Of a DNA stretch of 64,000 bases, positions 25,267 through 38,011 are shown in pieces. The notes under the pieces were generated by a model that was not told where the DNA came from, did no database searches, and was given only the letters and a program-made list of their open reading frames with translations. Position 1 is the stretch's first letter; each line of letters starts with the position of its first letter. Source of the DNA: JAGWRI01 sp963728785 (GTDB lineage Bacteria > Gemmatimonadota > Gemmatimonadetes > Gemmatimonadales > Gemmatimonadaceae); contig CAVSKV010000004.1 in NCBI GenBank assembly GCA_963728785.1, positions 1,612,001 to 1,676,000 of the forward strand. Reading direction: 5' to 3'. The translations under genes were made by a program, and so were the position numbers.

Positions 25267-25734
25267 CTTCTTCAATTCCACCTGCCCCCGGATCTCGCCC
25301 GCCGGATGCGCGGCGGTGTGCACGTTCACGTACGCGCTGCCGTTGGCGAGCAAGGTCTTGAGCGAATCGCCCGAGACGCCCTTGCTCACTTCCTTGGTCA
25401 GATCGATGTAGCCCTGGGCGAGCGTACCGGCGGCCACGTGCTTGATCTTGAAGCTGTACACCGGCGGCCCCGAGGCGCCCACCTTGCCGAGATGGATGTG
25501 GGCCGCGGTGGCGGGCCCGCTCAACCCGAGCACGGTAACCGAGTAACGCAACCGCGTGCCGGTGAGGACGAGCGTCGCCGTTCCCGTGCCGGTGACGCTG
25601 TTGGCCGGCGTTTCGCTGGCCCCCGTCATGTTGGCCACATAGGTGATCGGCGCCTGGTGCGCCGGGTGCGTGGGCGTGGTCCAGGCCGTGACGGTGAGGG
25701 CGGACGCGGCGAGGACGATTAGACGAGCGTTCAT
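25264..25734 (-). CDS. Secreted CHRD-domain protein
   Basis: 156 residues with a signal peptide (MNARLIVLAASALTVTAWT) and a ribosome site (AGGAG) 8 bp before ATG 25734. The mature protein is one CHRD domain: VANMTGASETPANSVTGTGTA, LSGPATAAHIHLGKVG, and the closing YVNVHTAAHPAGEIRGQV. CHRD domains were first defined in chordin; bacterial versions are exported and of unknown role. The stop codon falls inside the last octamer of array 3. Confidence 0.9.
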   Translation of the reverse strand: MNARLIVLAASALTVTAWTTPTHPAHQAPITYVANMTGASETPANSVTGTGTATLVLTGTRLRYSVTVLGLSGPATAAHIHLGKVGASGPPVYSFKIKHVAAGTLAQGYIDLTKEVSKGVSGDSLKTLLANGSAYVNVHTAAHPAGEIRGQVELKK

Positions 25735-25941
25735 GTTGTGTTCTCCTGGACGTGGGACCAGGCGTCCCGCGGTGCGCGGGGATCGCCCACAACGAGATCG
25801 GTGAAACGCTCACCCGTGTGCGGGGCCGGCCCGACAGACGGCCCGGGTGGCGCCGGATAGGCTGCGGTGTGGGCCGCATGCGCCTACCCCTACGTGAATG
25901 AGACCCGGGGCGTGCGCGTTCCGTCAATCTCGGGGGGCTCG

Positions 25942-27618
25942 ATGCCGAACGCCAAACCGACCAGCACCCCACCAGAGGCGCCGGCCGCCCAGCGAGCCGA
26001 ACTGACGGCCCCGCGCCACGTGCTGGCGTTCGGGCCGGCCGCCGTGGCCCGAAGCACGCCGCGCATGTGGGCCATTCTCCGGGTGCTCCGGCGCCACGGA
26101 ATCCTGGGTGCGATCCGCGGCCGGCGGCACTGGCCCGACCCGGTGGCGGTCCGCACGGCGCTCGAGGAACTCGGCGTGGTCTTCCTCAAGTTCGGCCAGG
26201 TGCTCGCCGTGCGACGCGACATCCTCCCGGACGAGTACACGCGCGAACTGGACCGGCTGCACGACGCCCTCTCGCCCATGCCGTTCGCCGACGTCGCGGC
26301 GGTGGTGGAGCACGATCTGGGGGGCCGGCTGCGCGACCATTTCGCGACGGTGGACGAGCAGCCGATCGCCGCGGCGACCATTGCCCAGGTGCACCGAGCC
26401 ACCCTGCCCGACGGCCGCGAGATCGTGCTCAAGGTTCGCCGTCCGGGGCTCGAGACGCGGGTGGCCGACGACGTGTCCATTCTCACGTACCTCGCCGCGC
26501 TGGCCGAACGTTACGTCCCGCGGCTGCAGACCTTCGACCTCGTGGGACTCATCCAGGAATTCCGCTACAGCCTGCAGCGCGAACTGGACTTCCGCCTGGA
26601 AGCACGCACCATCAGGCGCTTCCGTGAGGCCCTGCGCGACGTGGAGGGCGTCTGGACACCGGACATCGTGCCGGCCTATTGCGGCCAGGCCGTGATCGCC
26701 ATGGAGTACTTCCGCGGCGTGCGGGTGGATCGCTACGCCGAGACGCACCCCGACGAGCGCGCCCACCTGGCGCGCACCATCGCCTCGCTGCTCCTCCACC
26801 AGATCTTCGAGGCCGGGCTGTTCCAGGCCGATCCGCATCCTGGGAACCTGGCCGTGCTCACGGACGGCCGTCTGTGCCTGCACGACTTCGGCATGGTGGG
26901 CGAGCTCGACCCGACCATGCGCGACAATCTCACGGCCCTGCTCGACGCCATCGTGCGCGCCGACGTGCGCGATACCGCCGACGCCTATCTCGACATCGGT
27001 CTCGTCGGGGCCGACGTCGACCGGCCCGCACTGGAGGCCGATCTCAGCACGCTGCTGCGCCGCATCCACGAGCAGGACATCGCCGAGGTCTCGGTGGGTG
27101 ACGCGCTGCAGTCGCTGTTGCGCGTGGGCACCAACCACCGCATCCGCAATCCGGGGCCCATCCTGCTCCTCACGCGCGCCTTCCTGCTCGCCGAGGCGGT
27201 GATGCGCGACCTCGACCCACAACTGAGTGTGGCCGAGGCGTTCCAGGACGAGCTGCGGCGCGTCGCCGTGCAGCGCTTTGCCCCGGCGCGACTGCTCGAC
27301 GACGCACGCCGCGTGCGCCGCGACCTCGAAAAGCTGGTCGGCAGCGGGCCGAGCGACGTCCGGCGTACCCTGCGCCGGCTGTCGGAAGGGGACCTGGGGC
27401 AAATCCACATCCCGGCGTTGGAGCGCACCGAACGGCGCGCCACCCGCGGCATCGAGCGCCTGGCCGGAACCGTGGCCGCGGGAGCCCTGCTCATCTCGGG
27501 TAGCCTGCTGGTGGTGGCCGGCGGATGGTACCGCTACGCGGGCGATCCATTGCTCGTCGCGGGCGCCATCGGCACGGCAGTTGCCGGGCTCGGCGCCTGG
27601 AGAGCGCGCACCCGCTAG
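25942..27618 (+). CDS. ABC1/UbiB-family atypical kinase
   Basis: 558 residues from ATG 25942, preceded by a G-rich ribosome site. Family motifs are FLKFGQVLAVRRDILPDEY (KxGQ), AAATIAQVHRATLPDG (Ala-rich nucleotide loop), IVLKVRRPG (ATP Lys), QADPHPGNL and HDFGMVG (metal-binding Asp). The C-terminus has two hydrophobic helices (VAAGALLISGSLLVVAGGW and PLLVAGAIGTAVAGLGA), so it is membrane-bound. Relatives act as ATPases/kinases in ubiquinone or other isoprenoid quinone biosynthesis. It ends convergently with the CYTH gene, the two stops overlapping as CTAG. The 207 bp upstream form a divergent promoter region with the CHRD gene. Confidence 0.9.
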   Translation: MPNAKPTSTPPEAPAAQRAELTAPRHVLAFGPAAVARSTPRMWAILRVLRRHGILGAIRGRRHWPDPVAVRTALEELGVVFLKFGQVLAVRRDILPDEYTRELDRLHDALSPMPFADVAAVVEHDLGGRLRDHFATVDEQPIAAATIAQVHRATLPDGREIVLKVRRPGLETRVADDVSILTYLAALAERYVPRLQTFDLVGLIQEFRYSLQRELDFRLEARTIRRFREALRDVEGVWTPDIVPAYCGQAVIAMEYFRGVRVDRYAETHPDERAHLARTIASLLLHQIFEAGLFQADPHPGNLAVLTDGRLCLHDFGMVGELDPTMRDNLTALLDAIVRADVRDTADAYLDIGLVGADVDRPALEADLSTLLRRIHEQDIAEVSVGDALQSLLRVGTNHRIRNPGPILLLTRAFLLAEAVMRDLDPQLSVAEAFQDELRRVAVQRFAPARLLDDARRVRRDLEKLVGSGPSDVRRTLRRLSEGDLGQIHIPALERTERRATRGIERLAGTVAAGALLISGSLLVVAGGWYRYAGDPLLVAGAIGTAVAGLGAWRARTR

Positions 27619-28100
27619 TCCGGCTCCGCCGCGCCCCATTGCGCGTAGGGATTGCGCACCAGGTTCGCATTGTAATACCGCGGATCGCCCGACACTTCGC
27701 GGCCGGCCCATGGCGGGAGCGCCACCTCGGCGTCGGCCGACGGGAGTTCCACCTCGGCCAGGATCAGCCCCGTGTTGTCGCCGTCGAACACGTCCACTTC
27801 CCACATCCTGCCCGCGAACGGAACACGGTAGCGCGTCTTCTCGATCAATGGCCCGTCGCACAGTTGCGCGAGCATGGCCCCGGCGTCGGCCGAGGGAATC
27901 GGGTATTCGAACTCCAGCCGTTCGATGCCGCGCGTGCGTCCCTTGACGGTCAGAAAGCCGCGGTCGCCCGCGATGCGCACGCGGACGGTGCACCCGAGTT
28001 CGCTCGCCAGATATCCCTGGCGGTACCGCGTGCCCAGGGCCGGGTCGGGGCGCCACACGCTGCGATTGACCAAGAACTTCCGCTCGATCTCGGTTGCCAC
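27615..28100 (-). CDS. CYTH-domain triphosphate tunnel metalloenzyme
   Basis: 161 residues. The N-terminal EIERKF (residues 4-9) is the ExExK metal-binding motif, followed by the tunnel strands CTVRVRIAGDRGFLTVKG, RLEFEYPIP, IEKTRYRVPF, WEVDVFDGDNTGLILAEVEL and the closing RYYNANL. Short bacterial members hydrolyse inorganic triphosphate or other triphosphates in the cytoplasm. It follows the degenerate CYTH-like gene by 42 bp, and the two probably form a pair. Confidence 0.9.
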   Translation of the reverse strand: MATEIERKFLVNRSVWRPDPALGTRYRQGYLASELGCTVRVRIAGDRGFLTVKGRTRGIERLEFEYPIPSADAGAMLAQLCDGPLIEKTRYRVPFAGRMWEVDVFDGDNTGLILAEVELPSADAEVALPPWAGREVSGDPRYYNANLVRNPYAQWGAAEPD

Positions 28101-28142
28101 GGCATCCTCGAATAGCGAGTGCGTATCGCTTCGCTATGGATG

Positions 28143-28817
28143 CTAGTGCACGGTGTCGGCCGGCGGTACCGAGGAGTGGTCAGGCAGGCTGAGGATGCGC
28201 TTGAGCGCGCGCGGGTAATTCTCGTTACGGGAAGCATCGAGCCCGAGTTCGCGGAGCGCGGCGCGTACGCGCGCGGGGTCCGGGTCCTCGAGAGACACCG
28301 TGTGCCAGCGGTGCTTGCCCAGCGTGATCTGCCCACGTTCGCCGTGGCAGCCAGCCACTGCGATCGGCATGCGCCCTTTGACGAGCGACACGATCCGCAG
28401 GTCGTGGTGGGGCACGACGACGTTGCGCAGCAGATCGGCGAGCGAGTTGCACCGCACACCGGGAGCCGGCGGTTGAATGCCCCACGCATCGCAGACCGTC
28501 CCGAGCCGGGCGGTGTCGATGGGAAAGGAGGCATTCAACACGGGCCGCCACAGCTCGAGTCCCGCCGGGCCGACACGTTCCAGCCGTTTGATTTCCAGAC
28601 GGCCCTCGCGGACCTTTACGTTGTGGGGCGACAGGAGGGATAGCAGATAGGTCTCCTCCTGCGCTACCACCCCGTCCCCGGCGGCGACGGCGTCGGGCGC
28701 CGACGGGACCGCAAACGTGCGCTCGAAGGTGCGCCATTCCCAGCGCGGAACCACGCTTGAGTCAGGCGGCACGCGGGACGCGGCTCGCGCGTCGTCGGAT
28801 TGGTCGAAGGACAGCAC
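28143..28817 (-). CDS. Divergent CYTH-like protein
   Basis: 224 residues from a GTG start with AGGAG upstream. The N-terminus has VPRWEWRTFERTF where a CYTH domain would have ExExK, and only one acidic residue remains in that stretch. YLLSLLSPHNVKVREGRLEIKRLE, ELWRPVLNASFPID, HHDLRIVSLVKGR, GQITLGKHRWHTVSLED and a tail NYPRALKRIL follow the strand order of a CYTH fold. I call it CYTH-like from this order; the active-site residues look altered. It is upstream of and co-directional with the canonical CYTH gene. Confidence 0.65.
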   Translation of the reverse strand: MLSFDQSDDARAASRVPPDSSVVPRWEWRTFERTFAVPSAPDAVAAGDGVVAQEETYLLSLLSPHNVKVREGRLEIKRLERVGPAGLELWRPVLNASFPIDTARLGTVCDAWGIQPPAPGVRCNSLADLLRNVVVPHHDLRIVSLVKGRMPIAVAGCHGERGQITLGKHRWHTVSLEDPDPARVRAALRELGLDASRNENYPRALKRILSLPDHSSVPPADTVH

Positions 28818-28958
28818 CGGCGGCTCCTGGCAACGATTTGGAAACCATCGCTGGTGCCGGTCGGCGCGCGTATCGGGCGAACCTTACAGGCATGTCAGGA
28901 AATTCCGGGAAATACCTGGCGACATTCTCCCACGCGCTGCCCCCGTGTACCCCATCCG

Positions 28959-30257
28959 TCAGAACCGCCCGCCCAGCCAGAGCCCCAGGCCCACGGCGGC
29001 GGCGAGCGCCAGGAAGCCCGGCACCACGGCGCGCCTGAACCTCGCTGAACCGAGCGACACGGCGACGCCAAGCTTGAGCGCGGTGTTGGACAGGATGCCG
29101 ATCGTGATGCCCTGGGCGGCGAGCGCGCTACCCGCCCCGTTGGTCACCGACCGGCACATCGACACGGTGAGGGCATCCACGTCGGTGAGGCCGAGCACGG
29201 CGGCCGACGTCAGGACGCCGGCCGAGCCCCAGAAGCGCGTGGCCAGCGTGAGCAGCATCATCGCCAGTTGGAACGCCACCGCCAGCTGGATGGCGGACCA
29301 GAGCCGGAGCGGGCTTTGCGGCTCCGGCTCCGCCGTCCGCGACACCGCTGGCCAGGTGCGCCGCAGCGCGAGCGCCACGAGCACGACACCGACCACCGCC
29401 GACGGCGCGAGATAGACCACGAGTTCGCGCGCCACGTCTGCGTTGAGCACCGCCGACGCCGCGAACACGCGCGCCACGAGCACGGTGCACGCGCCGATCA
29501 CGCCGAGCGCGAGCGGCCTGCCCAATTCCTCGTCCCCGCGGCTCAACCGTGAGAACTGCAACGTCACAGCCGTGGACGACACCAGTCCGCCAAGTATGCC
29601 GGTAATACCATAGCCGCGTTTGGTGCCCACGGCCTGGCGCGCGATGTGTCCGGCGAAGTTGAGCCCCGAGAACAGCAGCACGATGGCCCACAGCGCACGC
29701 GGCCGGATGCCGCCCAGCGGGCCGTACGGGCCCTGGGGCAACAGAGGGAGCACGACGAGCGCCAGCACCGCGAACTGCAGCGTGGCGCGCATCTCACGCT
29801 CCCCGATCTTGCGCACCAGCCAGTGCAGGCGCTCCTTCTCGCCGAGCGCGAGAAGCACAACCGCCACCGCGCCGGCCGCCAATCCCATCTGGCCGATGCC
29901 GGCCAGGACGCCGAGCACCAGCACAACCAGCGCCGCCGCTTCCGTCGTGCCGTCGATCTCGACGCCAGGGCGGCGCACGGCCATCGCATAGGCGAGGCCG
30001 ACGAACAGCATGCCACCGGCCAGGATCACGATTGCCGCGGCCGTAAGATCCCAGGTCAGCAGCAGGCCGGCCACGCCTCCGAGAAGCCCGAGCAGCAGAA
30101 ACGTCCGCATCCCGGCGAACCGGGCCTGGGGGCCCGACGCGTGCCCCGACCATTCCCGCTCGGTGCCGACCGCGAGTCCCACCAGCGCAGCCATGCTCAG
30201 GCGCGCGGCCGCGTCGAGCGTCGACAGATCTCCGATCGGAATCGCGAGGGCCGTCAT
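28959..30257 (-). CDS. MgtC/SapB-family membrane protein with DUF4010 C-terminus
   Basis: 432 residues, about 11-12 transmembrane helices. The first ~130 residues are MgtC-like (RLSMAALVGLAVGTEREWSGH, FAGMRTFLLLGLLGGVAGLLL), and the rest matches DUF4010 (EIDGTTEAAALVVLVLGVLAG, GKRGYGITGILGGLVSSTAVTLQFSR, GLTDVDALTVSM). ATG 30257 starts at the MgtC domain; a longer upstream frame is not needed. Function of this fused family is not established; an ion-related inner-membrane role is usual speculation. Divergent from the amidohydrolase gene (165 bp). Confidence 0.88.
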   Translation of the reverse strand: MTALAIPIGDLSTLDAAARLSMAALVGLAVGTEREWSGHASGPQARFAGMRTFLLLGLLGGVAGLLLTWDLTAAAIVILAGGMLFVGLAYAMAVRRPGVEIDGTTEAAALVVLVLGVLAGIGQMGLAAGAVAVVLLALGEKERLHWLVRKIGEREMRATLQFAVLALVVLPLLPQGPYGPLGGIRPRALWAIVLLFSGLNFAGHIARQAVGTKRGYGITGILGGLVSSTAVTLQFSRLSRGDEELGRPLALGVIGACTVLVARVFAASAVLNADVARELVVYLAPSAVVGVVLVALALRRTWPAVSRTAEPEPQSPLRLWSAIQLAVAFQLAMMLLTLATRFWGSAGVLTSAAVLGLTDVDALTVSMCRSVTNGAGSALAAQGITIGILSNTALKLGVAVSLGSARFRRAVVPGFLALAAAVGLGLWLGGRF

Positions 30258-30422
30258 ACCTGAGTATCGCCCGTCCCCTCGGCTCGCGCTACGGGCCGGC
30301 GCGTCTTCGCTTGCGAACGCCGGCGCACGCTGCAATTTCCGGCGACGGTCCCGTCGGCACGGGGCCGCAAGAATCTCACCGCCTCCACCGCACCCCCCTC
30401 CCTTACTCCATCGAGGCGCAGT

Positions 30423-33845
<3,423 letters not shown>

Positions 33846-33863
33846 CCGGCCGGGAAGACGAAC

Positions 33864-33906
33864 GAAGAGGCCCGGCGCCGCTCACGCGGTGCCGGGCCTT
33901 CTTCGA
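33864..33906. terminator. Strong bidirectional terminator
   Basis: GGCCCGGCGCCGC (33869-33881) pairs with GCGGTGCCGGGCC (33886-33898) around a TCAC loop (one G-T pair), and GAAGA / TCTTC flanks extend it with one bulge. It is followed by TTCTTCGATTT on the plus strand. It separates the convergent amidohydrolase and ABC exporter operons. Confidence 0.85.
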
Positions 33907-33947
33907 TTTCATGACCTGCCGGTGGCCGCTCTCACGGCGCCATGACG

Positions 33948-35165
<1,218 letters not shown>

Positions 35166-35166
35166 G

Positions 35167-35925
35167 TCACGCGTCCGCTTCAATGGGTTCGAGGTGTTTC
35201 AGATCCTCGGTTGCGGTGTGTCGATCGGCGACCGCCTCGTCTCGGATGACGTGCCCGTCGCGCAGCTCGATCACTCGCTTGGTGTACATGGCGATGTCGT
35301 GCTCGTGCGTCACGAGCACGACCGTGATCCCTTGCTCGTTCAACTCCTGGAACAGCGCCAGCACCTCGACGGAAGTCTGGGAATCCAGGTTGCCGGTGGG
35401 CTCGTCGGCGAGCACGAGGGCGGGGTGCGTGACCAGCGCTCGCGCGATGGCCACCCGCTGCTGCTGGCCGCCCGACAACTCGCTCGGCTCGTGGTTCATC
35501 CGGTCGCCCAAGCCGACGCGCTCCAGGGCCTCCCTGGACAGTTTTTTCGTGTCGAGCTTTCGGTCGCTGCGGTCGTAGAGCAGCGGCAGCTCCACGTTCT
35601 CGAGCGCCGTCGTGCGCGCCAGCAGGTTGAACCCCTGGAACACGAACCCGATCTTCTCGTTCCGGATGTCGGCCAGCTCGTTCTTGGACAGCTTGTCCAC
35701 GTGCACGCCGTCCAGCCAGAAGTTGCCCGAAGTCGGCTGGTCCAGGCAGCCGATGATGTTCATCATCGTGGACTTGCCCGAGCCCGAAGCCCCCATGATG
35801 GCGACCATCTCGCCGGGTTCTACTGTGAGGGTCACGCCGCGCAACGCGTGCACCTCGGTCTTGCCCGTGATGTACGTCTTCTTCAGGTCCTCGACCTTGA
35901 TGACGGGGTGCTTATCGGTCGCCAT
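35167..35925 (-). CDS. MacB/LolD-type ABC transporter ATPase
   Basis: 252 residues. Walker A GASGSGKST (~45), Q-loop FVFQGFNLL, signature LSGGQQQRVAIARAL, Walker B ALVLADEPTGNLDS and H-loop VTHEHD are all intact. ATG 35925 begins one base after the adaptor's stop (TAG-C-ATG), the same one-base spacing used at the next junction, which implies tight translational coupling of all three genes. Family: macrolide-exporter/lipoprotein-export type ATPases. Confidence 0.94.
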   Translation of the reverse strand: MATDKHPVIKVEDLKKTYITGKTEVHALRGVTLTVEPGEMVAIMGASGSGKSTMMNIIGCLDQPTSGNFWLDGVHVDKLSKNELADIRNEKIGFVFQGFNLLARTTALENVELPLLYDRSDRKLDTKKLSREALERVGLGDRMNHEPSELSGGQQQRVAIARALVTHPALVLADEPTGNLDSQTSVEVLALFQELNEQGITVVLVTHEHDIAMYTKRVIELRDGHVIRDEAVADRHTATEDLKHLEPIEADA

Positions 35926-35926
35926 G

Positions 35927-37279
35927 CTAGAACCCCCGGCCGAAGCCGCCACCACCGCGCCCGCCCTGCGGCTGGAACGGGTTGGTGGACGTCGCGGCAC
36001 TCGCCGGTGCGGCGCCGCCGCTCACCGCCGCGATGATCTGCAACGCTTCCTTCAGGTCAGCCGGTCCCGTGACCTCGGTCTCCTGGCCGTCGGTGAGCCC
36101 GGTGTGCACGCGCATCGCCGCGAGCTTGCCATCCTTGACGTACCAGAGCATCGCCATGTTCGACGGCGGCTGGCCCGCTCCCGCCCCAGCCCCCGCGGCC
36201 CCCTGACCGCCGCGGCCGGCGCCCGGCGCGCCACCGATTCCACCGCGCGCGCCGCTCTGACCGCCGAAGCCACCACGTCCGCGCGCGTTGGAATCCCCGC
36301 GGCGGCCCCCGCGCCGCCCCAACGAATCGGCCGCCGCGCCGTGCTCCGCCCGGTACTGCGCGATCATGGCCTCCGTAGGCTGGAAGCGGAGCGCCGCGTT
36401 GGGCACCCTGAGCACGTTGGTCGCCTTGGAAACCTCGAAGTTGACCGTCGCCGTCATCCCCGGGAACAGCGAACCGTCCGTATTCGCCACCTTCACCAGC
36501 ACCGGGTAGGTCACGACGTTGTCCACCACCGTCGACTGGAGCCGGATCTCGTCCACTGTGCCCTTGTACGTGCGATCCGGGTACGCCTGCACCGTGAAGT
36601 CGGCGGGCTGCCCCACGTGGATCTGGCCGATGTCGGCCTCGTCCACGGTGGCCATGATCTCCAGATCCTTGAGATCGGCCGCGATCAGGAACAGTTCAGG
36701 GGCCGAAAAACTCGCCGCAACGGTCTGCCCCGGATCCACCGTCCGCTTGATCACGATCCCGTCGATCGGCGAGTAGATATAGGCATAGTTCAGGTTCTGC
36801 TGCGCTTCGTGCAGGGCCACCGAATCCGATGCCAGCGTGGCCTTCGACATCGCGTAGTTGGCAAGCGCCGTCTCGTAGTCGGCCTCCGTTTCGGCGCCGG
36901 TCGCCAGCAACCGCTTGATCTGGTCGAGCGCGTATTCCTTCTGCTTGAGATCCGCCGCACCCTGCTGCTCCGACGCGATCGCCTTGTCAACGGACAGGCG
37001 CAGCACAGTCGTATCCAGGAGCGCGATCAGCTCGCCCTTGTGCACGCGAGAGTTGAAATTGGCATTCAACTTGTTGATGATCCCCGACACCTGTGTGCCG
37101 ACCTGCACCGAGTCCGTCGCGAACAGGTTGCCCGTCGAGCTGACGGTGGACTCCACGTCGCCGCGCGATACCGCCACGTAGATGTATGAGATGGACTTGG
37201 CCGCCGCCTGGGCGCGGAAGTAGAACACGCCGCCGATTACCACGGCGATCACGACAAGGGCACCGATGATTTTCTTCAT
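35927..37279 (-). CDS. MacA-type periplasmic adaptor (HlyD/RND-like membrane fusion protein)
   Basis: 450 residues. N-terminal anchor helix (IIGALVVIAVVIGGVFYF), then the lipoyl half-motifs VQVGTQVSGIINKLNANFNS and YIYSPIDGIVIKRTVDPGQ around a coiled-coil hairpin (~85-165, KQKEYALDQIKRLLATGA), a beta-barrel (VDEADIGQIHVGQPADF), and the membrane-proximal domain. The last is split by a ~50-residue Gly/Arg/Ala insertion (~330-380), and the C-terminus ends QGGRGGGGFGRGF; both are unusual for MacA. First gene of the exporter operon. Confidence 0.9.
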   Translation of the reverse strand: MKKIIGALVVIAVVIGGVFYFRAQAAAKSISYIYVAVSRGDVESTVSSTGNLFATDSVQVGTQVSGIINKLNANFNSRVHKGELIALLDTTVLRLSVDKAIASEQQGAADLKQKEYALDQIKRLLATGAETEADYETALANYAMSKATLASDSVALHEAQQNLNYAYIYSPIDGIVIKRTVDPGQTVAASFSAPELFLIAADLKDLEIMATVDEADIGQIHVGQPADFTVQAYPDRTYKGTVDEIRLQSTVVDNVVTYPVLVKVANTDGSLFPGMTATVNFEVSKATNVLRVPNAALRFQPTEAMIAQYRAEHGAAADSLGRRGGRRGDSNARGRGGFGGQSGARGGIGGAPGAGRGGQGAAGAGAGAGQPPSNMAMLWYVKDGKLAAMRVHTGLTDGQETEVTGPADLKEALQIIAAVSGGAAPASAATSTNPFQPQGGRGGGGFGRGF

Positions 37280-37342
37280 CTGTTCTGAGTTCCAAGGGTT
37301 GTGGGTCCGGCGCCCACGCGCCAGAACCGCTCAATCAATTAG

Positions 37343-37361
37343 CGATACCCGTACCGATACC
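37343..37361. promoter_or_regulatory. Direct repeat in a divergent promoter region (possible operator)
   Basis: CGATACC occurs at 37343-37349 and again at 37355-37361, 12 bp apart centre to centre, inside an AT-richer part of the 234-bp gap between the exporter operon and the molybdenum hydroxylase genes. Spacing near one helical turn is compatible with a regulator site; no more can be said. Confidence 0.25.
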
Positions 37362-37513
37362 GAAAGCTGCGCTTCATTAAAGATATCCTTGCCTGCATGC
37401 CCGGCCACCATTTCCGGCCGCTGCCTCGCGACGACGGATTCCCGCATGGCCCAGCGCCCGTTCGCCAACACTCGCGTATATTCGAAATAACCGACACTTC
37501 CGGAGCCGGCGCC

Positions 37514-38011
37514 ATGCGCATTGAACTCGAGGTGAACGGCCAACGCCATGCCGTTGATGTCGATCCGGGTCGCACCCTGCTCGCCGTCCTCCGCGAAGAG
37601 ATTGGCCTTACCGGACCGAAGTACGGGTGCGGTGAATCCCAATGCGGAGCCTGTACCGTGCTCATCGACGGCCGTTCGGCACACGCCTGCGTCACTCCGG
37701 TGTCGGCGGCGGTCAAGGTGCCGGTCACGACCATCGAAGGCGTCGCGCCCGACAATACTATGAACGCGCTCCAACGCGCGTTCGTTGAAGAGGATGCCAT
37801 ACAGTGCGGTTACTGCACCGCCGGGATGATCATGGCCGCCGCTTCCCTCCTCGCCGCCACGCCCCACCCCTCCCGCGACGAGATCGTGCGCGCGATGGAC
37901 GGAAACATCTGCCGCTGTGGCACCTACCCGCGGATCGTCCGCGCCATCCAGCGCGCCGCCGGCTCGACCGAGGCCGCCCCTACCTCCCGCCTCGAGGAGG
38001 TGCGGCCATGA
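37514..38011 (+). CDS. Molybdenum hydroxylase small subunit, two [2Fe-2S] clusters
   Basis: 165 residues from ATG 37514, the standard length. Plant-type ferredoxin cluster ligands are in GCGESQCGACTVLIDG with a downstream C at SAHACVTP. The second cluster is bound by CGYCTAGM and CRCGTY. It matches the small subunit of isoquinoline 1-oxidoreductase/aldehyde dehydrogenase-type enzymes and carries electrons from the Mo subunit. It overlaps the large subunit start as ATGA. Confidence 0.92.
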   Translation: MRIELEVNGQRHAVDVDPGRTLLAVLREEIGLTGPKYGCGESQCGACTVLIDGRSAHACVTPVSAAVKVPVTTIEGVAPDNTMNALQRAFVEEDAIQCGYCTAGMIMAAASLLAATPHPSRDEIVRAMDGNICRCGTYPRIVRAIQRAAGSTEAAPTSRLEEVRP

